64,000 nt of DNA from Acaryochloris sp. CCMEE 5410 (GCF_000238775.2 NZ_AFEJ02000001.1:3844001-3908000); one strand, 5' to 3'; numbered from the stretch's first letter, positions 17,370 to 27,316 are shown. The notes: generated by a model from the letters alone, not told the origin. Program-made: numbers and translations.

Positions 17370-19769
17370 ATGCCTAATTTCAACTCAATCAATGATGGTG
17401 ATCTAGAAAATGGTAACGGTCCCATTGTGCTGGATAAATTTCGTGAATCTCTGCGTGTCCGCTCGGGTCAAAATCTACAAACAGGCGATCAAAATAGCGT
17501 TGTAACAGAAGGTGTTCTCAACACGGTTGTTGTTGAAGAAAATGCTTCGATTGAAAGTAATAACACGGCTGTGGAAGCCAACGGTTTAGCCAGCATCGTC
17601 TTGAATCAGGGCACGATTTCGGGTGGGGTGAATGGTGTCAGTGCGACGGGCAATCGATTCCGATTGTTCAATCGTGGCACCATTGCTTCTGATAGTCGAG
17701 CGGTGGATATTAGTGATGGAGATGGCAGCATTGTTGTCAATTCTGGCTCGATTCTGGGCACAGACGATCAGCGAAACGGAACCCTATATGTTGATGGCAC
17801 TGTTGATAACTTTCGGCTTCTGAACCAGCGCTCGGGGGTGATTGATGCGGGAGAAGACAATCTTGGCGATGCTGTGTCGGTGCAAGTGGGTGCTGCTGAT
17901 GATCCCACCAGCGAGCGGATCAATATTGTTAACAATGGTTTATTCCAAGGTCGGGGGGATGGCCCAGAGGTCTTTGCCAATGGCGCCCGAGTAGGAGCGA
18001 ATGGATCGAGTGGTCTGCGATTCTTTAATGGTTCAGGACAGCCCGCAACAGCCGTAAGTGGGTCTGTTGTCAATAACGGCACGATTACCGCTGAAGTCAA
18101 TGTGGGCTTCTTAGGCGGTTTGGTTGTCGAAGATGGCGTGGGCTTTAATGGGCAGATTATCAATGGCCGTCATGGTTTGATTAATGGCCCCCGAAATGGT
18201 TTGTACATTGGTAACGCGGACCATGATCTAACGATTCGCAATTTTGGAACGATTCAAAGTGGAAGTCGGGCGGTCAATATCGATGGCTCCGGTGTAGATC
18301 TGCTGAATAATGGCACCATTATTGGAACCGGCAATCAGCGGAATGGCACCGTCTACTCTGATGCCACAGCCGAAGACTACTCTATTTTCAATGGACGGTC
18401 TGGTTTGATTGATGCTGGTGAAGGCAATCAGGGTGCAGGAATTGCCTTGCAGACGGGTGAGGTTGCTGGTGATGTAGTGCATGCGACGCTGGTTAACCAA
18501 GGCACGATTCAAGGCCGGGGTCAGGCTGCCGCTAACCTAGGTTTGGCAGGTGATGGTCTGCGTATTTTTTCGGGTGTTGATGGTGGCGGCACGGTTTATC
18601 GAGGCAACATCTTTAATCAGGGCGATATTTTATCTGAAAGTACCCAAGGTGCAACGGCTGCTGTGCGCTTTGCTAATGGTCTGGCCTATGAAGGGACCTT
18701 AACTAACGCCAGAGGTGGCCTCATTGATGGTGCTCAAAATGGTCTGTATTTTGGCGATGCTGAGCATGATGCTAAGGTCATCAATCGCGGCACCATACAA
18801 AGTGGAAGTCGAGCCGTTAATATCGATGGTTCGGGCGTTGATCTACGGAACTTTGGCCAAATTCTGGGTACAGGTGATCAGCGTAACGGTACAGTTTACG
18901 CCGACTCTACCGCCGAAGAGTATTCCATCTTTAATGGACGTTCCGGTTTGATTGATGCGGGTGAAGGCAATAACGGTGCAGGGGTGTCCTTGCAGACCGG
19001 AGATGAAGATGGCGATATTGTTGAAGCCTCTCTCAGCAATGACGGTATCATTCGAGGTCGCGGTGATGGCACAGGTAATCAGGCTGGTGATGGTGTACGT
19101 CTATTTACGAGTGTGACGGGATCCACAACCTTTGCCGGTGACTTGAATAATCGAGGTCAAATCTTAGGAACCGATGATGGCATCGACATTCAAACTGGGG
19201 TGACGCTGGATGGCGATATCAACAACACAGGTTTAATTAGGGCAGATCAGATTGGCGTCAATATTAGTGGAGCGCTGAATGGTGACTTGAATAACCAAGG
19301 TACTATTACTGGGGGAGCTGCTTCCATTGATGCGAGTGCTGCTACTGCTGGCGTTACCGTCAATAACCAAGGAGCGATCAATGGTGATGTGATCCTGAGT
19401 AACTTTGACGACATCTTTAACGGTGCTGAAGGAACCGTTAGTGGCGTCATTGATGGGGGTGGGGGCAACGACCGTTTGATTGGGAGTCGTCAGAACGAGA
19501 ATTTCGTGGGTGGCGATGGTCAAGATACGTTTGTGTTTGGAGCGAATTCAGGAACTGATTTTGTCTTAGACTTTTCAACATCAACCGTTAACGGGAGTGA
19601 TGTTCTTGATTTCAGTGCTGTTTTTAGTGATATCAACGAAATTTTGGGGGTTGGTGGTGCTGCTACTCAGGTGGGCACTAGCACCTTGATTGATCTGGGC
19701 AATAACGATTCGGTCTTCCTGGTCAATGTCTCTGTGAATGACCTAACAGCGGATAACTTTATCCTCTAG
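17370..19769 (+). CDS. Secreted beta-helix-type repeat protein with C-terminal RTX/serralysin-like secretion region
   Basis: 799 residues, starting MPNFNSINDGDLENGNG after a tggag purine-rich site. The body is built of Asn/Gly-rich strands (NRGTI, NNGTI, NQGTI types) suggesting a right-handed beta-helix. A module of ~180 residues occurs about three times (near 17.63, 18.19 and 18.74 kb), each with an RAVxIxxxG strand, a GTxxQRNGT strand and an IDAGE loop. The C-terminal ~110 residues (GGGGNDRLIGSRQNENFVGG, DFVLDFS) are hemolysin-type calcium-binding sequence like serralysin tails, the usual uncleaved type I secretion signal. There is no N-terminal signal peptide. The secretion genes follow at 20.5 kb, so this is the likely cargo. 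The function outside the cell is unknown. Confidence 0.8.
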   Translation: MPNFNSINDGDLENGNGPIVLDKFRESLRVRSGQNLQTGDQNSVVTEGVLNTVVVEENASIESNNTAVEANGLASIVLNQGTISGGVNGVSATGNRFRLFNRGTIASDSRAVDISDGDGSIVVNSGSILGTDDQRNGTLYVDGTVDNFRLLNQRSGVIDAGEDNLGDAVSVQVGAADDPTSERINIVNNGLFQGRGDGPEVFANGARVGANGSSGLRFFNGSGQPATAVSGSVVNNGTITAEVNVGFLGGLVVEDGVGFNGQIINGRHGLINGPRNGLYIGNADHDLTIRNFGTIQSGSRAVNIDGSGVDLLNNGTIIGTGNQRNGTVYSDATAEDYSIFNGRSGLIDAGEGNQGAGIALQTGEVAGDVVHATLVNQGTIQGRGQAAANLGLAGDGLRIFSGVDGGGTVYRGNIFNQGDILSESTQGATAAVRFANGLAYEGTLTNARGGLIDGAQNGLYFGDAEHDAKVINRGTIQSGSRAVNIDGSGVDLRNFGQILGTGDQRNGTVYADSTAEEYSIFNGRSGLIDAGEGNNGAGVSLQTGDEDGDIVEASLSNDGIIRGRGDGTGNQAGDGVRLFTSVTGSTTFAGDLNNRGQILGTDDGIDIQTGVTLDGDINNTGLIRADQIGVNISGALNGDLNNQGTITGGAASIDASAATAGVTVNNQGAINGDVILSNFDDIFNGAEGTVSGVIDGGGGNDRLIGSRQNENFVGGDGQDTFVFGANSGTDFVLDFSTSTVNGSDVLDFSAVFSDINEILGVGGAATQVGTSTLIDLGNNDSVFLVNVSVNDLTADNFIL

Positions 19770-19777
19770 GTAAGTTA

Positions 19778-19800
19778 GCGGCAGGCTCTGAGCCTGCCGC
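19778..19800 (+). terminator. Hairpin terminator after the beta-helix/RTX gene
   Basis: A perfect 10-bp GC-rich stem (19778-19787 with 19791-19800) and a 3-nt loop, 8 bp past the stop codon. The T-tract is weak (atatt), so termination may be partial. Confidence 0.65.
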
Positions 19801-20491
19801 ATATTCCATCTGTTGGCAGTGCTGATGTGTGGTTTCCATGCCATAGATCGGCAGAATTCTGATTCCAACTCGGCCCTTCAAGAGGCTAACCAAGCCATCT
19901 ATTTCTCTTCTCGATGTATGGGGGCAATAGCGCATAAATTTTCTCCAACTGACCGATAAGTAGTTGATGCCTCTAACCCTTCATCTCTAGCGCAATTGGT
20001 TCTGATCAAACCATAGGGTTTATGACCAGCCCTAAACTTGTGAAAGCCAATATTAACAAAATTATTTATTCAAGATAGGAATAAATCTAGAAATGATAGT
20101 CCTAAGACTGTAGTTTTTATCAGTTGTTAAACAGGAGGATTAGGAATATCCCAATATAGGTCGAAAACTGATTGTCATTAAAAATATAATTCTCTGTGGT
20201 TTGTAGAACATAAAAGAATTATTTGCCTTAAAAAAATAATTTTACTAGATGTTAATGTCCTGGCTAAGACCTAATTCTAAATTTCTAAATAGATTAATGA
20301 ATAGGGTTAGCAGTGTCGAAATGAATCTCTTGGTAATGCTTGGAACTGCCTTGTGAAAGTTACATCTTCTCAGAAAGAAGGGTATGGTAACTATACTCTT
20401 CCTTCGTTTATCCTTTCACCTGTTTTATTTCTATAGTCTCTAGATTGATCTTTAGACTTGAATAACTCTCTCTATTAAGAGTATTTTTGAT
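19801..20491. other. Intergenic, 691 bp, no gene recognised
   Basis: AT-rich, with no convincing reading frame. It must hold the promoter for the three-gene type I secretion operon that starts at 20492. Confidence 0.45.
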
Positions 20492-21244
20492 ATGATCTCT
20501 GCTCTACCGATTGTGGATAAAACTGTTCAACCCTCTGATTTAATTCCTTTACTTGGACAGTATCAGCTTCTGCCTCAGTTGCTGAAAGAACTGATTATTG
20601 ACCAAGCTATTCAGGATGTGCAATTAAGCCCAGAAGAAGTTGTTCAGGCCGTAGAGCAGTTCTATCGCCAGCATCAAATCGGTGAGGAAGCTAGGCGTGA
20701 GGTCTGGCTAACGCATTACCGGATGACGCCTCAGCAGCTGGCGGCCCAAGCTCAACGGCAGATGAAGTTGTATAAATTCAAACTCCAGACTTGGAATAAC
20801 CAGGTAGAGTCTGATTTTCTGCAACAGAAAGGGCAGTTCGATCAATATGTTTATTCCTTGATCCGAGTCGCAAGTGCTGAAGTGGCTCAAGAGTTGTACT
20901 TTCGGCTACAAGCGGGTGAACAAGCATTTGCAGATTTGGCGACCAAATATTCTCAAGGGCCTGAAGCACAAACAGGTGGTTTGATTGGTCCTGTCACGGC
21001 TGCGAATCTGCACCCCACATTAGTGCAAATTCTGACCAGCGCTCAACCGGGGCAAGTACGCCCACCCATTCGTTTAGGTGAATGGTTTGTGATTGTCAGC
21101 TTGCAAAAATTGATCTCGGCTCAACTAGATGCCCCACTTCGACAACAATTGCTAGAGCAGCGCTTTAATGAGTGGCTGCAATTGCAACTGCAATCTGTTG
21201 TTGTATCTGATGATTCTATTGCTGTTTCTGCGCAAACACCATGA
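20492..21244 (+). CDS. Parvulin-type peptidyl-prolyl isomerase linked to type I secretion
   Basis: 250 residues. The N-terminal helical part (1-~110) resembles SurA/PpiC chaperone regions. A PpiC rotamase domain follows at ~112-208, with FADLATKYSQGPEAQTGG, LIGPV and QPGQVRPPIRLGEWFVIV as family landmarks. It would assist cis-trans proline isomerisation or hold clients. There is no N-terminal signal peptide or lipobox, so it is probably cytoplasmic. Its TGA overlaps the ATG of the transporter gene (ATGA at 21241), implying translational coupling. It may keep substrates export-competent, which is inference from context. Confidence 0.85.
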   Translation: MISALPIVDKTVQPSDLIPLLGQYQLLPQLLKELIIDQAIQDVQLSPEEVVQAVEQFYRQHQIGEEARREVWLTHYRMTPQQLAAQAQRQMKLYKFKLQTWNNQVESDFLQQKGQFDQYVYSLIRVASAEVAQELYFRLQAGEQAFADLATKYSQGPEAQTGGLIGPVTAANLHPTLVQILTSAQPGQVRPPIRLGEWFVIVSLQKLISAQLDAPLRQQLLEQRFNEWLQLQLQSVVVSDDSIAVSAQTP

Positions 21245-24198
21245 CTTCAGCTATCCTTGCCCTAGAGTCTTTTCTCAAAGATCTGCCCGGTTTTGACCAG
21301 CTGTCAGAAGCGGTTTTATCTTCGGTGGCGAAAGAGTTTCAACCGTTGCGCTATCCCATGGGCCGTCCGCTGGTCTCTAACCGGGCTATGCCTCAAGACT
21401 TTACCCTCATCTATCAAGGGCAGGTGCGGCTATTAGGCTATGATCCCCGAACCGATGCTCCAGTGACCCTCAGTCTATTGGGACCAGGTGCTGCAGTGGG
21501 ATGGATTAGTCTCGTACGCCAAATTCCTTGTGAGACAGCCATTGCTTCGGTAGAAACAGTGGGCTTGAAGTTGCCCGCTGCGACCTTTTTAGAGCTGCTA
21601 GACCATGAACCGAGCATTGCCCAAGTCTATGAGCAGCAGCCCAGTGTCTTAGAAGCGTTTGATGTCTTGGGCCAACAGTTATTGATACGGGCGGATGGTT
21701 CGACGGACCTCAAACGATTGGCAGAACGAGCGTTACCCGACAGTTTGATTCAAAACCGCCCCATACGAGATATCTCCATTGCCCAATTACAACCGAATTT
21801 GGAATGGTTTGTGAGTGGCGGGTCTATTCCTGATTTAGAAGTTGGGCAACCCTTGGAAACTTGTCTAGAGCAGCTCAATGGCACGGTCTCACGTTCAGAA
21901 ACGCTCCGGTTGATCGGCTTATCGCCCATCAAGGCCCAGCAGCCAAAGATTGAGCCAGTGGCATCTGCTCCGCAAACCGATGCATGGGAGGAGATTCCAG
22001 AAGCACCGACTCTACTACCTACGGTGGATGAAGCCCCGGTCAAGCATGGCAAATATCCCTTTAAATCAGGTCGGGGTCCTGTTGATGCCCCGCTGGCCTG
22101 TTTTCAAATGCTGGCGCTGCATCTCAATCTGCCATTTCGCAAAGATGTGATTCGGCGAATTCTCAAAAACCAAACGGAGCGAAATGGTCCGGGAATTTCC
22201 CTACCGGTCTATGGTGCGATCGCAGAGTCGATGGGCTTGCGTGCTCAACTCGTGGAAACTCCTGCCTCAGCTTTTCCTCGCCTTCCCGTTCCTGCTTTGA
22301 TCAACTGGCAGGATCGCATTGCCCTGGTGTATGAAACCGGCTCAAAAGAAATTGTGTTTGCGGTGCCAGAGCAAACCATGCTCCGCAAGCATCCAGATGA
22401 TTTTCTAGAAGCTTTTGATGACAAGGTGCAGGTGCTGCTGTTAGAGCGCACCCATGATACGCCTCAAAGTCGTTTTAATCTGAGCTGGTTTTGGCCGTCG
22501 ATTAAGAAGCACCGTAAGGTTTTGATTGAGGTGTTGATTGCCTCGTTCTTTGTGCAATTGTTTGGCTTAGCGAATCCGCTGATTACGCAAGTCATTATCG
22601 ATAAAGTCTTATCCCAAGGGGCTCTGGGAACCCTGAACGTGCTGGGTTTGTTACTGGTGGGCGTGGCTATTTTTGAAGCCTTGCTGACGAGTTTTCGAAC
22701 CTATCTGTTTGTAGATACCACCAATCGGATTGATATGTCTTTGGGGGCTGAGGTGATCGATCACTTGGTGCGTTTACCCCTACGCTATTTTGATAAGCGG
22801 CCTGTGGGAGAGCTAGCCACCCGAGTCAATGAATTGGAGAATATCCGTAAATTCTTGACGGGGACTGCCTTGACGGTGGTATTGGATGCGGTGTTCTCTG
22901 TGGTGTACATCGTTGTCATGGTGTTTTACAGCTGGCTGCTGACGATTATTGCCCTAGGCACAGTGCCGCTGTTTGCCTTGCTAACGTTTATCTTTGCGCC
23001 GATTATTCGCCGTTTGGCTCGGACTAAGGCTGAAGAAAATGCCAAAACTCAGTCTTACCTGGTGGAAGTTGTTTCGGGTATTCAAACGGTCAAGGCCCAG
23101 AATATTGAGCTGAAATCTCGCTGGCAGTGGCAAGATCGCTATGCTCGCTATGTCAGCTCTGGATTTAAGGCGGTGGTGGCGTCTACCACGGCGGGTTCCA
23201 TGAGCGGCTTTTTGAATAAATTATCCAGCTTGCTCTTGCTGTGGGTTGGAGCCTATCTATTTATTCAAGGGCAACTGACTGTGGGCGAATTGATTGCTTT
23301 TCGTATCATTGCGGGTTACACCACTGGTCCTTTGCTCCGCTTGGTGCAGCTATGGCAGAACTTCCAAGAAACGGCTCTGTCTCTAGAGCGCTTGAGTGAC
23401 ATTCTCGATTATCCCCAAGAGGTGACTGAAGCGGACCGAGATTTAATTCCCATGCCCCTGATGGAAGGGGCGGTCAAATTTGATGAGTTATCTTTCCGAT
23501 TTAAGGACCATGGACCGATGCAGCTGCAGCAGGTGTCTTTGGAAGTTCCTGCTAAGACCTTTGTAGGTATTGTCGGTCAGAGTGGTTCAGGTAAGAGTAC
23601 CTTAATGAAGCTCTTGATGCGGCTTTATAACGCCAATGGAGGACGGATTTTAGTCGACCAGTATGACATTAGTAAGGTCGAGTTATATTCTCTCCGGCGT
23701 CAAATTGGCATGGTGCTACAAGACAGTTTGCTGTTTGATGGCACGGTACAAGAGAATATTGCTTTGTCCTCTCCCGATGCAACGGCGGAAGAAATTGTGG
23801 AAGCAGCCAAAGTGGCCTATGCCCATGATTTCATTATGGAGCTGCCCCAAGGCTACAATTCCCGAGTTGGTGAGCGGGGGTCATCTTTGTCTGGCGGCCA
23901 ACGGCAACGGATTGCGATCGCACGTATGGTATTGCAAAATCCCCAGCTCATTATTCTGGATGAAGCCACGAGTGCACTAGATTACAACGCTGAGCGCCAA
24001 GTTTGCCTTAACTTAGCAGAAGCCTTTGGCGATCGCACTGTTTTCTTCGTCACCCACCGCCTCAAAACGTTGGAATCGGCGGATATGATTCTGATGATGG
24101 ATCAGGGCAATCTAGTAGAACAAGGTACCCACGCTGAATTGATGCAGCAAAAAGGTCGATATTACTGGCTATACCAGCAACAGGAGATTCAATCATGA
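21241..24198 (+). CDS. Type I secretion ABC transporter, HlyB-like, with N-terminal cNMP-binding-like domain and degenerate C39 domain
   Basis: 985 residues. Residues ~25-150 resemble a cyclic-nucleotide-binding domain (FTLIYQGQVRLLGY, GAAVGWISLVRQIPCETAIA), but the phosphate-binding Arg position reads Glu, so cAMP binding is doubtful. Residues ~268-400 resemble peptidase C39. The catalytic Cys of the DCG-type motif appears as Ala (PVDAPLACFQML) and the His position as Asn (INWQDRIALV), so it should be a non-cleaving CLD-like domain as in HlyB. A six-helix membrane domain spans ~420-690. The ATPase has Walker A GQSGSGKST near 779, signature LSGGQRQR near 882 and Walker B LIILDEATSALD near 903. 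It overlaps both neighbours by 4 bp and probably exports uncleaved RTX proteins. Confidence 0.93.
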   Translation: MTSAILALESFLKDLPGFDQLSEAVLSSVAKEFQPLRYPMGRPLVSNRAMPQDFTLIYQGQVRLLGYDPRTDAPVTLSLLGPGAAVGWISLVRQIPCETAIASVETVGLKLPAATFLELLDHEPSIAQVYEQQPSVLEAFDVLGQQLLIRADGSTDLKRLAERALPDSLIQNRPIRDISIAQLQPNLEWFVSGGSIPDLEVGQPLETCLEQLNGTVSRSETLRLIGLSPIKAQQPKIEPVASAPQTDAWEEIPEAPTLLPTVDEAPVKHGKYPFKSGRGPVDAPLACFQMLALHLNLPFRKDVIRRILKNQTERNGPGISLPVYGAIAESMGLRAQLVETPASAFPRLPVPALINWQDRIALVYETGSKEIVFAVPEQTMLRKHPDDFLEAFDDKVQVLLLERTHDTPQSRFNLSWFWPSIKKHRKVLIEVLIASFFVQLFGLANPLITQVIIDKVLSQGALGTLNVLGLLLVGVAIFEALLTSFRTYLFVDTTNRIDMSLGAEVIDHLVRLPLRYFDKRPVGELATRVNELENIRKFLTGTALTVVLDAVFSVVYIVVMVFYSWLLTIIALGTVPLFALLTFIFAPIIRRLARTKAEENAKTQSYLVEVVSGIQTVKAQNIELKSRWQWQDRYARYVSSGFKAVVASTTAGSMSGFLNKLSSLLLLWVGAYLFIQGQLTVGELIAFRIIAGYTTGPLLRLVQLWQNFQETALSLERLSDILDYPQEVTEADRDLIPMPLMEGAVKFDELSFRFKDHGPMQLQQVSLEVPAKTFVGIVGQSGSGKSTLMKLLMRLYNANGGRILVDQYDISKVELYSLRRQIGMVLQDSLLFDGTVQENIALSSPDATAEEIVEAAKVAYAHDFIMELPQGYNSRVGERGSSLSGGQRQRIAIARMVLQNPQLIILDEATSALDYNAERQVCLNLAEAFGDRTVFFVTHRLKTLESADMILMMDQGNLVEQGTHAELMQQKGRYYWLYQQQEIQS

Positions 24199-25790
24199 CC
24201 AGTACTCAAGATTTCGCTGGCGACCCCACACAACTGAATGGAACGAATGGCAGTAACGGCAATGGATCGGAGCCAACGGTTCTGTCCCTGACTAAATCAG
24301 AGCCCAAAAAAGAAAAACCGTTTGATCGTCCGGTCATTTTACAGCAATCCCCCGTCTGGTCTAGAGCGATTATTTGGGGGATTGTCGGTGCTGCGTCTGC
24401 GGCCTTGGCATGGGCCTGCCTATTTCAAATTGAAGAAGCCATTCCTGCTACGGGACAGCTCGAGCCGAAAGGAGCGGTTAAATCGGTGCAGTCCCCAGTG
24501 ACGGGAGTCGTTAAAGAGATTAAGGTCGAGGAAGGAGACCTCGTCAAGAAAGGAGATGTGTTGATTGTTCTCAATCGTAAAGCAACGCGATCGGAGATTA
24601 ACTCCCTGAAACGCCAGCGTAGTAACCTGGTTCAAGTCAACGAGTATTATCGCCAACAGCTGAAAGGACAAACCGATACCCCCTTGCCGGATTTAATTGA
24701 TCCTGAGTTGATTAATTCCACCCGCGATCGCCAATCTTTAGTGGCGGAAAATAAATTATTTAGAGCTCAGCTGAATGGTGCTAATAATGCTCAAGCCTTT
24801 TCCGCAGAAGAGCGGCAGCGTTTAAAGTCGGGTCTGTTGCAAGGAAAAACGAGCGTGGCGGCTGCCCAAGCCCGAGTCATGCAAGGGGATAAACAGCTTC
24901 GCCAAATTGAGGTCCAGCTAGAACAGACCAAAATTCAGCTGGCGAGTGCCCAACAGACTTTAGCCCTCAACAAAGAAATTGTCGCAGATATTGAAGATGC
25001 CCATAAGAAAGGGGCCATTGCTCGGGTTCAATTCAAGCGCCAAGAGGATGAAGTGCAGTCTGGTGAAGCCGAGGTCTCTCGCTTACAACAAGAACAGATT
25101 CGCCTCTTGCGGCAAATGGAGCAGATTGGACAAGAAAAACTACAGTCTCAAGCCCAAGCGCTTAATACGGTAGCGACGAATCAGCGTGATTTACTAGATC
25201 GAATCGCCGCTAATCAACAGCGTATTACTGAAATTGACAGTCAGCTGACCAAGGCCATAGTCGATAATCAGAGAACCATCGCTGATCTTGAAAATCGGCT
25301 ACAGCAAGCAGAATTAACCCTAGATTACCAAGAGCTGAAAGCACCAGTCGATGGGGTTGTGTTTGACTTGCAGCCCAGTTCACCGGGCTTTGTGGCAAAT
25401 GCGAGTGAACCCATTTTAAAAATTGTCCCTGAGGATAATTTGAAAGCCAAAGTTTACATTACCAATAAAGATATTGGCTTTATCCAGACTGGTATGCCTG
25501 TAGATGTCAGAGTAGATTCCTATAACTTTAGTGAATTTGGTGACATTAAAGGCACCATTGAGTCCGTTGGATCAGATGCCTTGCCTCCTACAGAAGTGCG
25601 ACAGTTTTATAGTTTTCCCGCTGTTGTTAAATTAGATGCGCAAACTTTGAAGACCAGGGGCAGCCGTGACTTAGACTTGCAATCTGGGATGTCGGTCAGT
25701 GTCAATATCAAAGTCCGCGATCGACCGATTATTAGCTTGATTACTGATCGCTTTTCCAGAGAAGAGGATGGCATTAAGCATTTGCGCTAA
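24195..25790 (+). CDS. HlyD-family membrane fusion (adaptor) protein of type I secretion
   Basis: 531 residues. A Ser/Asn-rich cytoplasmic N-terminus is followed by one membrane helix (~56-75, AIIWGIVGAASAALAWACLF), the first half of the lipoyl-like domain (SVQSPVTGVVKEIKVEEGDL), a long alpha-helical coiled-coil hairpin (~145-375, rich in Q/E/L), the second lipoyl half (LKAPVDGVVFDLQPSSPGFV) and beta-barrel parts (AKVYITNKDIGFI). It bridges the inner-membrane transporter to an outer-membrane TolC-like channel. No tolC-like gene is in the window. The start overlaps the transporter stop (ATGA at 24195). Confidence 0.93.
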   Translation: MTSTQDFAGDPTQLNGTNGSNGNGSEPTVLSLTKSEPKKEKPFDRPVILQQSPVWSRAIIWGIVGAASAALAWACLFQIEEAIPATGQLEPKGAVKSVQSPVTGVVKEIKVEEGDLVKKGDVLIVLNRKATRSEINSLKRQRSNLVQVNEYYRQQLKGQTDTPLPDLIDPELINSTRDRQSLVAENKLFRAQLNGANNAQAFSAEERQRLKSGLLQGKTSVAAAQARVMQGDKQLRQIEVQLEQTKIQLASAQQTLALNKEIVADIEDAHKKGAIARVQFKRQEDEVQSGEAEVSRLQQEQIRLLRQMEQIGQEKLQSQAQALNTVATNQRDLLDRIAANQQRITEIDSQLTKAIVDNQRTIADLENRLQQAELTLDYQELKAPVDGVVFDLQPSSPGFVANASEPILKIVPEDNLKAKVYITNKDIGFIQTGMPVDVRVDSYNFSEFGDIKGTIESVGSDALPPTEVRQFYSFPAVVKLDAQTLKTRGSRDLDLQSGMSVSVNIKVRDRPIISLITDRFSREEDGIKHLR

Positions 25791-25833
25791 GTTATAAAAG
25801 TCTCGGCTGAGCAGCCCCTTGTAATGAGATCAG

Positions 25834-26998
25834 CAGGGTTGTTTTACGTTACTCCTAGAAAAAATAGGATGGTTCTACTGACCAACAGTAGAGAGACCGA
25901 TGAGCCATCTAATCGATACTTTGAAGCAAGTCCCGGATTTCCGCAGTGCCCATGGCCGTATTCATCCGTTATGGCTGCTGTTGCTATTGATGGTGATGGG
26001 CATGCTTGCTGGATATCAAGGGTACCGTCCGTTAGAAACCTTTGTGAGCGATTATCGCCAGCCTTTAAGTGAGCTATTGGGGCTTGAGAGCCTCGAAGTT
26101 CCGTCTCACTGTACCTTTCGTCGAGTGATGAAGGGGCTTGACTTCCAAGCGTTGAGCCACCAATTTGAAGCATGGATGCTCTCGAAAGCCCAGACTCACT
26201 CTCCCGATAATTATGCAGCCTCCATTGATGGCAAACGGATTCGTCAGGGGCTGACAGATGCCAAGGGGAAGCAGCGTTTTGTGGGCTTGGTGAGTTTATT
26301 TGCGGTGGAAGCAGGCATCACCCTCAAGCTCGAAGCCCTCACTCAGGAGGATAATAGCGAAATCAAAGTCGTGCAGGCACTGTTGGAAACCCTTCAACTC
26401 GATGGCTTGCTGATTACCATGGATGCCTTACACGCCCAAAAAACACTTGAGAAGATTGTGGCCTCGGGTAACGACTATCTTGTGGCGGTCAAATCCAATC
26501 AGGGAAGACTTTACGACCACCTCCAGACTTACTTTGAGTGTCTTAAACCCATGGCTGAGCACATCCACTCCGCCCAAAGTAGAGGACGAGATGAACATCG
26601 GTGTATACAGGTTTATGAGCCTGTCGGCATAGCCCTACAAGAATGGACAGCAATTCGCTCTGTACTTTGTGTCCAACGATGGGGTACTCGCAAAGGAAAG
26701 GAGTATCACAATACCGCCTATTACATCAGTTCAGCTGCCACCTCACCCCATCATTGGCAATCTCTGGTCCGAGAACATTGGGGCATTGAAAATCGGTTGC
26801 ATTGGCCGAAGGATGTTGTTTTTGGCGAAGATGATTATCGACTCGAAGATGAACAAGCACTGCTCAATTGGTCAGTGCTTAGAACTATTGGGATTAATAT
26901 CCTGCGGCTAAACGACTATCAATCCCTCAAAACCGCGATGACTAAGCTTGCTAATCGGGTCGATATTATTTTTTCGCTGCTAACTTAAAACAGCCCTG
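25834..26998 (+). mobile_element. ISAs1-family insertion sequence, copy 1 (intact)
   Basis: 1165 bp. The ends are imperfect inverted repeats (left CAGGGTTGTTTTACGTT; right end, reversed, CAGGGCTGTTTTAAGTT). The 10-bp sequence ATGAGATCAG flanks it at 25824-25833 and 26999-27008 as the target duplication, a size typical of this family. It holds one full transposase gene. A near-identical second copy lies at 44340-45506 in the opposite orientation. Confidence 0.95.
25900..26988 (+). CDS. ISAs1-family transposase
   Basis: 362 residues and complete. The N-terminal MSHLIDTLKQVPDFRSAHGR and HPLWLLLLLMVMGMLAGYQG region is the domain associated with DDE transposases of this family. Catalytic acidic residues are likely in ASIDGKRIRQG, LLITMDALHAQKT and the C-terminal RDHWG-like VREHWGIENRLHW segment. 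The stop lies 10 bp inside the right IS end. With full length, intact ends and a perfect target duplication, it may be active. Confidence 0.95.
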   Translation: MSHLIDTLKQVPDFRSAHGRIHPLWLLLLLMVMGMLAGYQGYRPLETFVSDYRQPLSELLGLESLEVPSHCTFRRVMKGLDFQALSHQFEAWMLSKAQTHSPDNYAASIDGKRIRQGLTDAKGKQRFVGLVSLFAVEAGITLKLEALTQEDNSEIKVVQALLETLQLDGLLITMDALHAQKTLEKIVASGNDYLVAVKSNQGRLYDHLQTYFECLKPMAEHIHSAQSRGRDEHRCIQVYEPVGIALQEWTAIRSVLCVQRWGTRKGKEYHNTAYYISSAATSPHHWQSLVREHWGIENRLHWPKDVVFGEDDYRLEDEQALLNWSVLRTIGINILRLNDYQSLKTAMTKLANRVDIIFSLLT

Positions 26999-27094
26999 AT
27001 GAGATCAGTGAGTCAAATAAAAACCCTAACGGTATTTCGCTAGGGCCAAGGGATCGATATTGGATTCAGAATGGTTCAAGCGTTATGGCGGAGC

Positions 27095-27316
27095 TTAAGC
27101 TGCTTTCTTCGCCAATTTTTTGCTGGATAACTCTTCTAAGGTTTCGAACTCTAAAGACTCGTTCATGCTATCTACATCTAGATCGAGCAGCATAAAACTG
27201 TTGATTTCTGCATCAGATAAAAAGAGAGACTGTTCAGAATGGGAAACAGTGGTGTTTAACGTATTGAGAAGAGTTATGGTCTGAATATTTTGGAGAAGTG
27301 CCATCTGAGAAGTCAT
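27095..27316 (-). CDS. Small acidic protein, unknown
   Basis: 73 residues, not recognised. The N-terminal part is aliphatic/Thr-rich (LLQNIQTITLLNTLNTTV), the centre acidic (DAEINSFMLLDLDVD), and the tail has an ELxxLSSKKLAKK pattern. There is no membrane helix, signal peptide or clear ribosome-binding site, and Met5 is an alternative start. It lies between IS copy 1 and the terminator of the giant RTX gene, on the same strand as the latter. It might be a small regulator or a peptide precursor, but nothing in the sequence decides this. Confidence 0.4.
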   Translation of the reverse strand: MTSQMALLQNIQTITLLNTLNTTVSHSEQSLFLSDAEINSFMLLDLDVDSMNESLEFETLEELSSKKLAKKAA

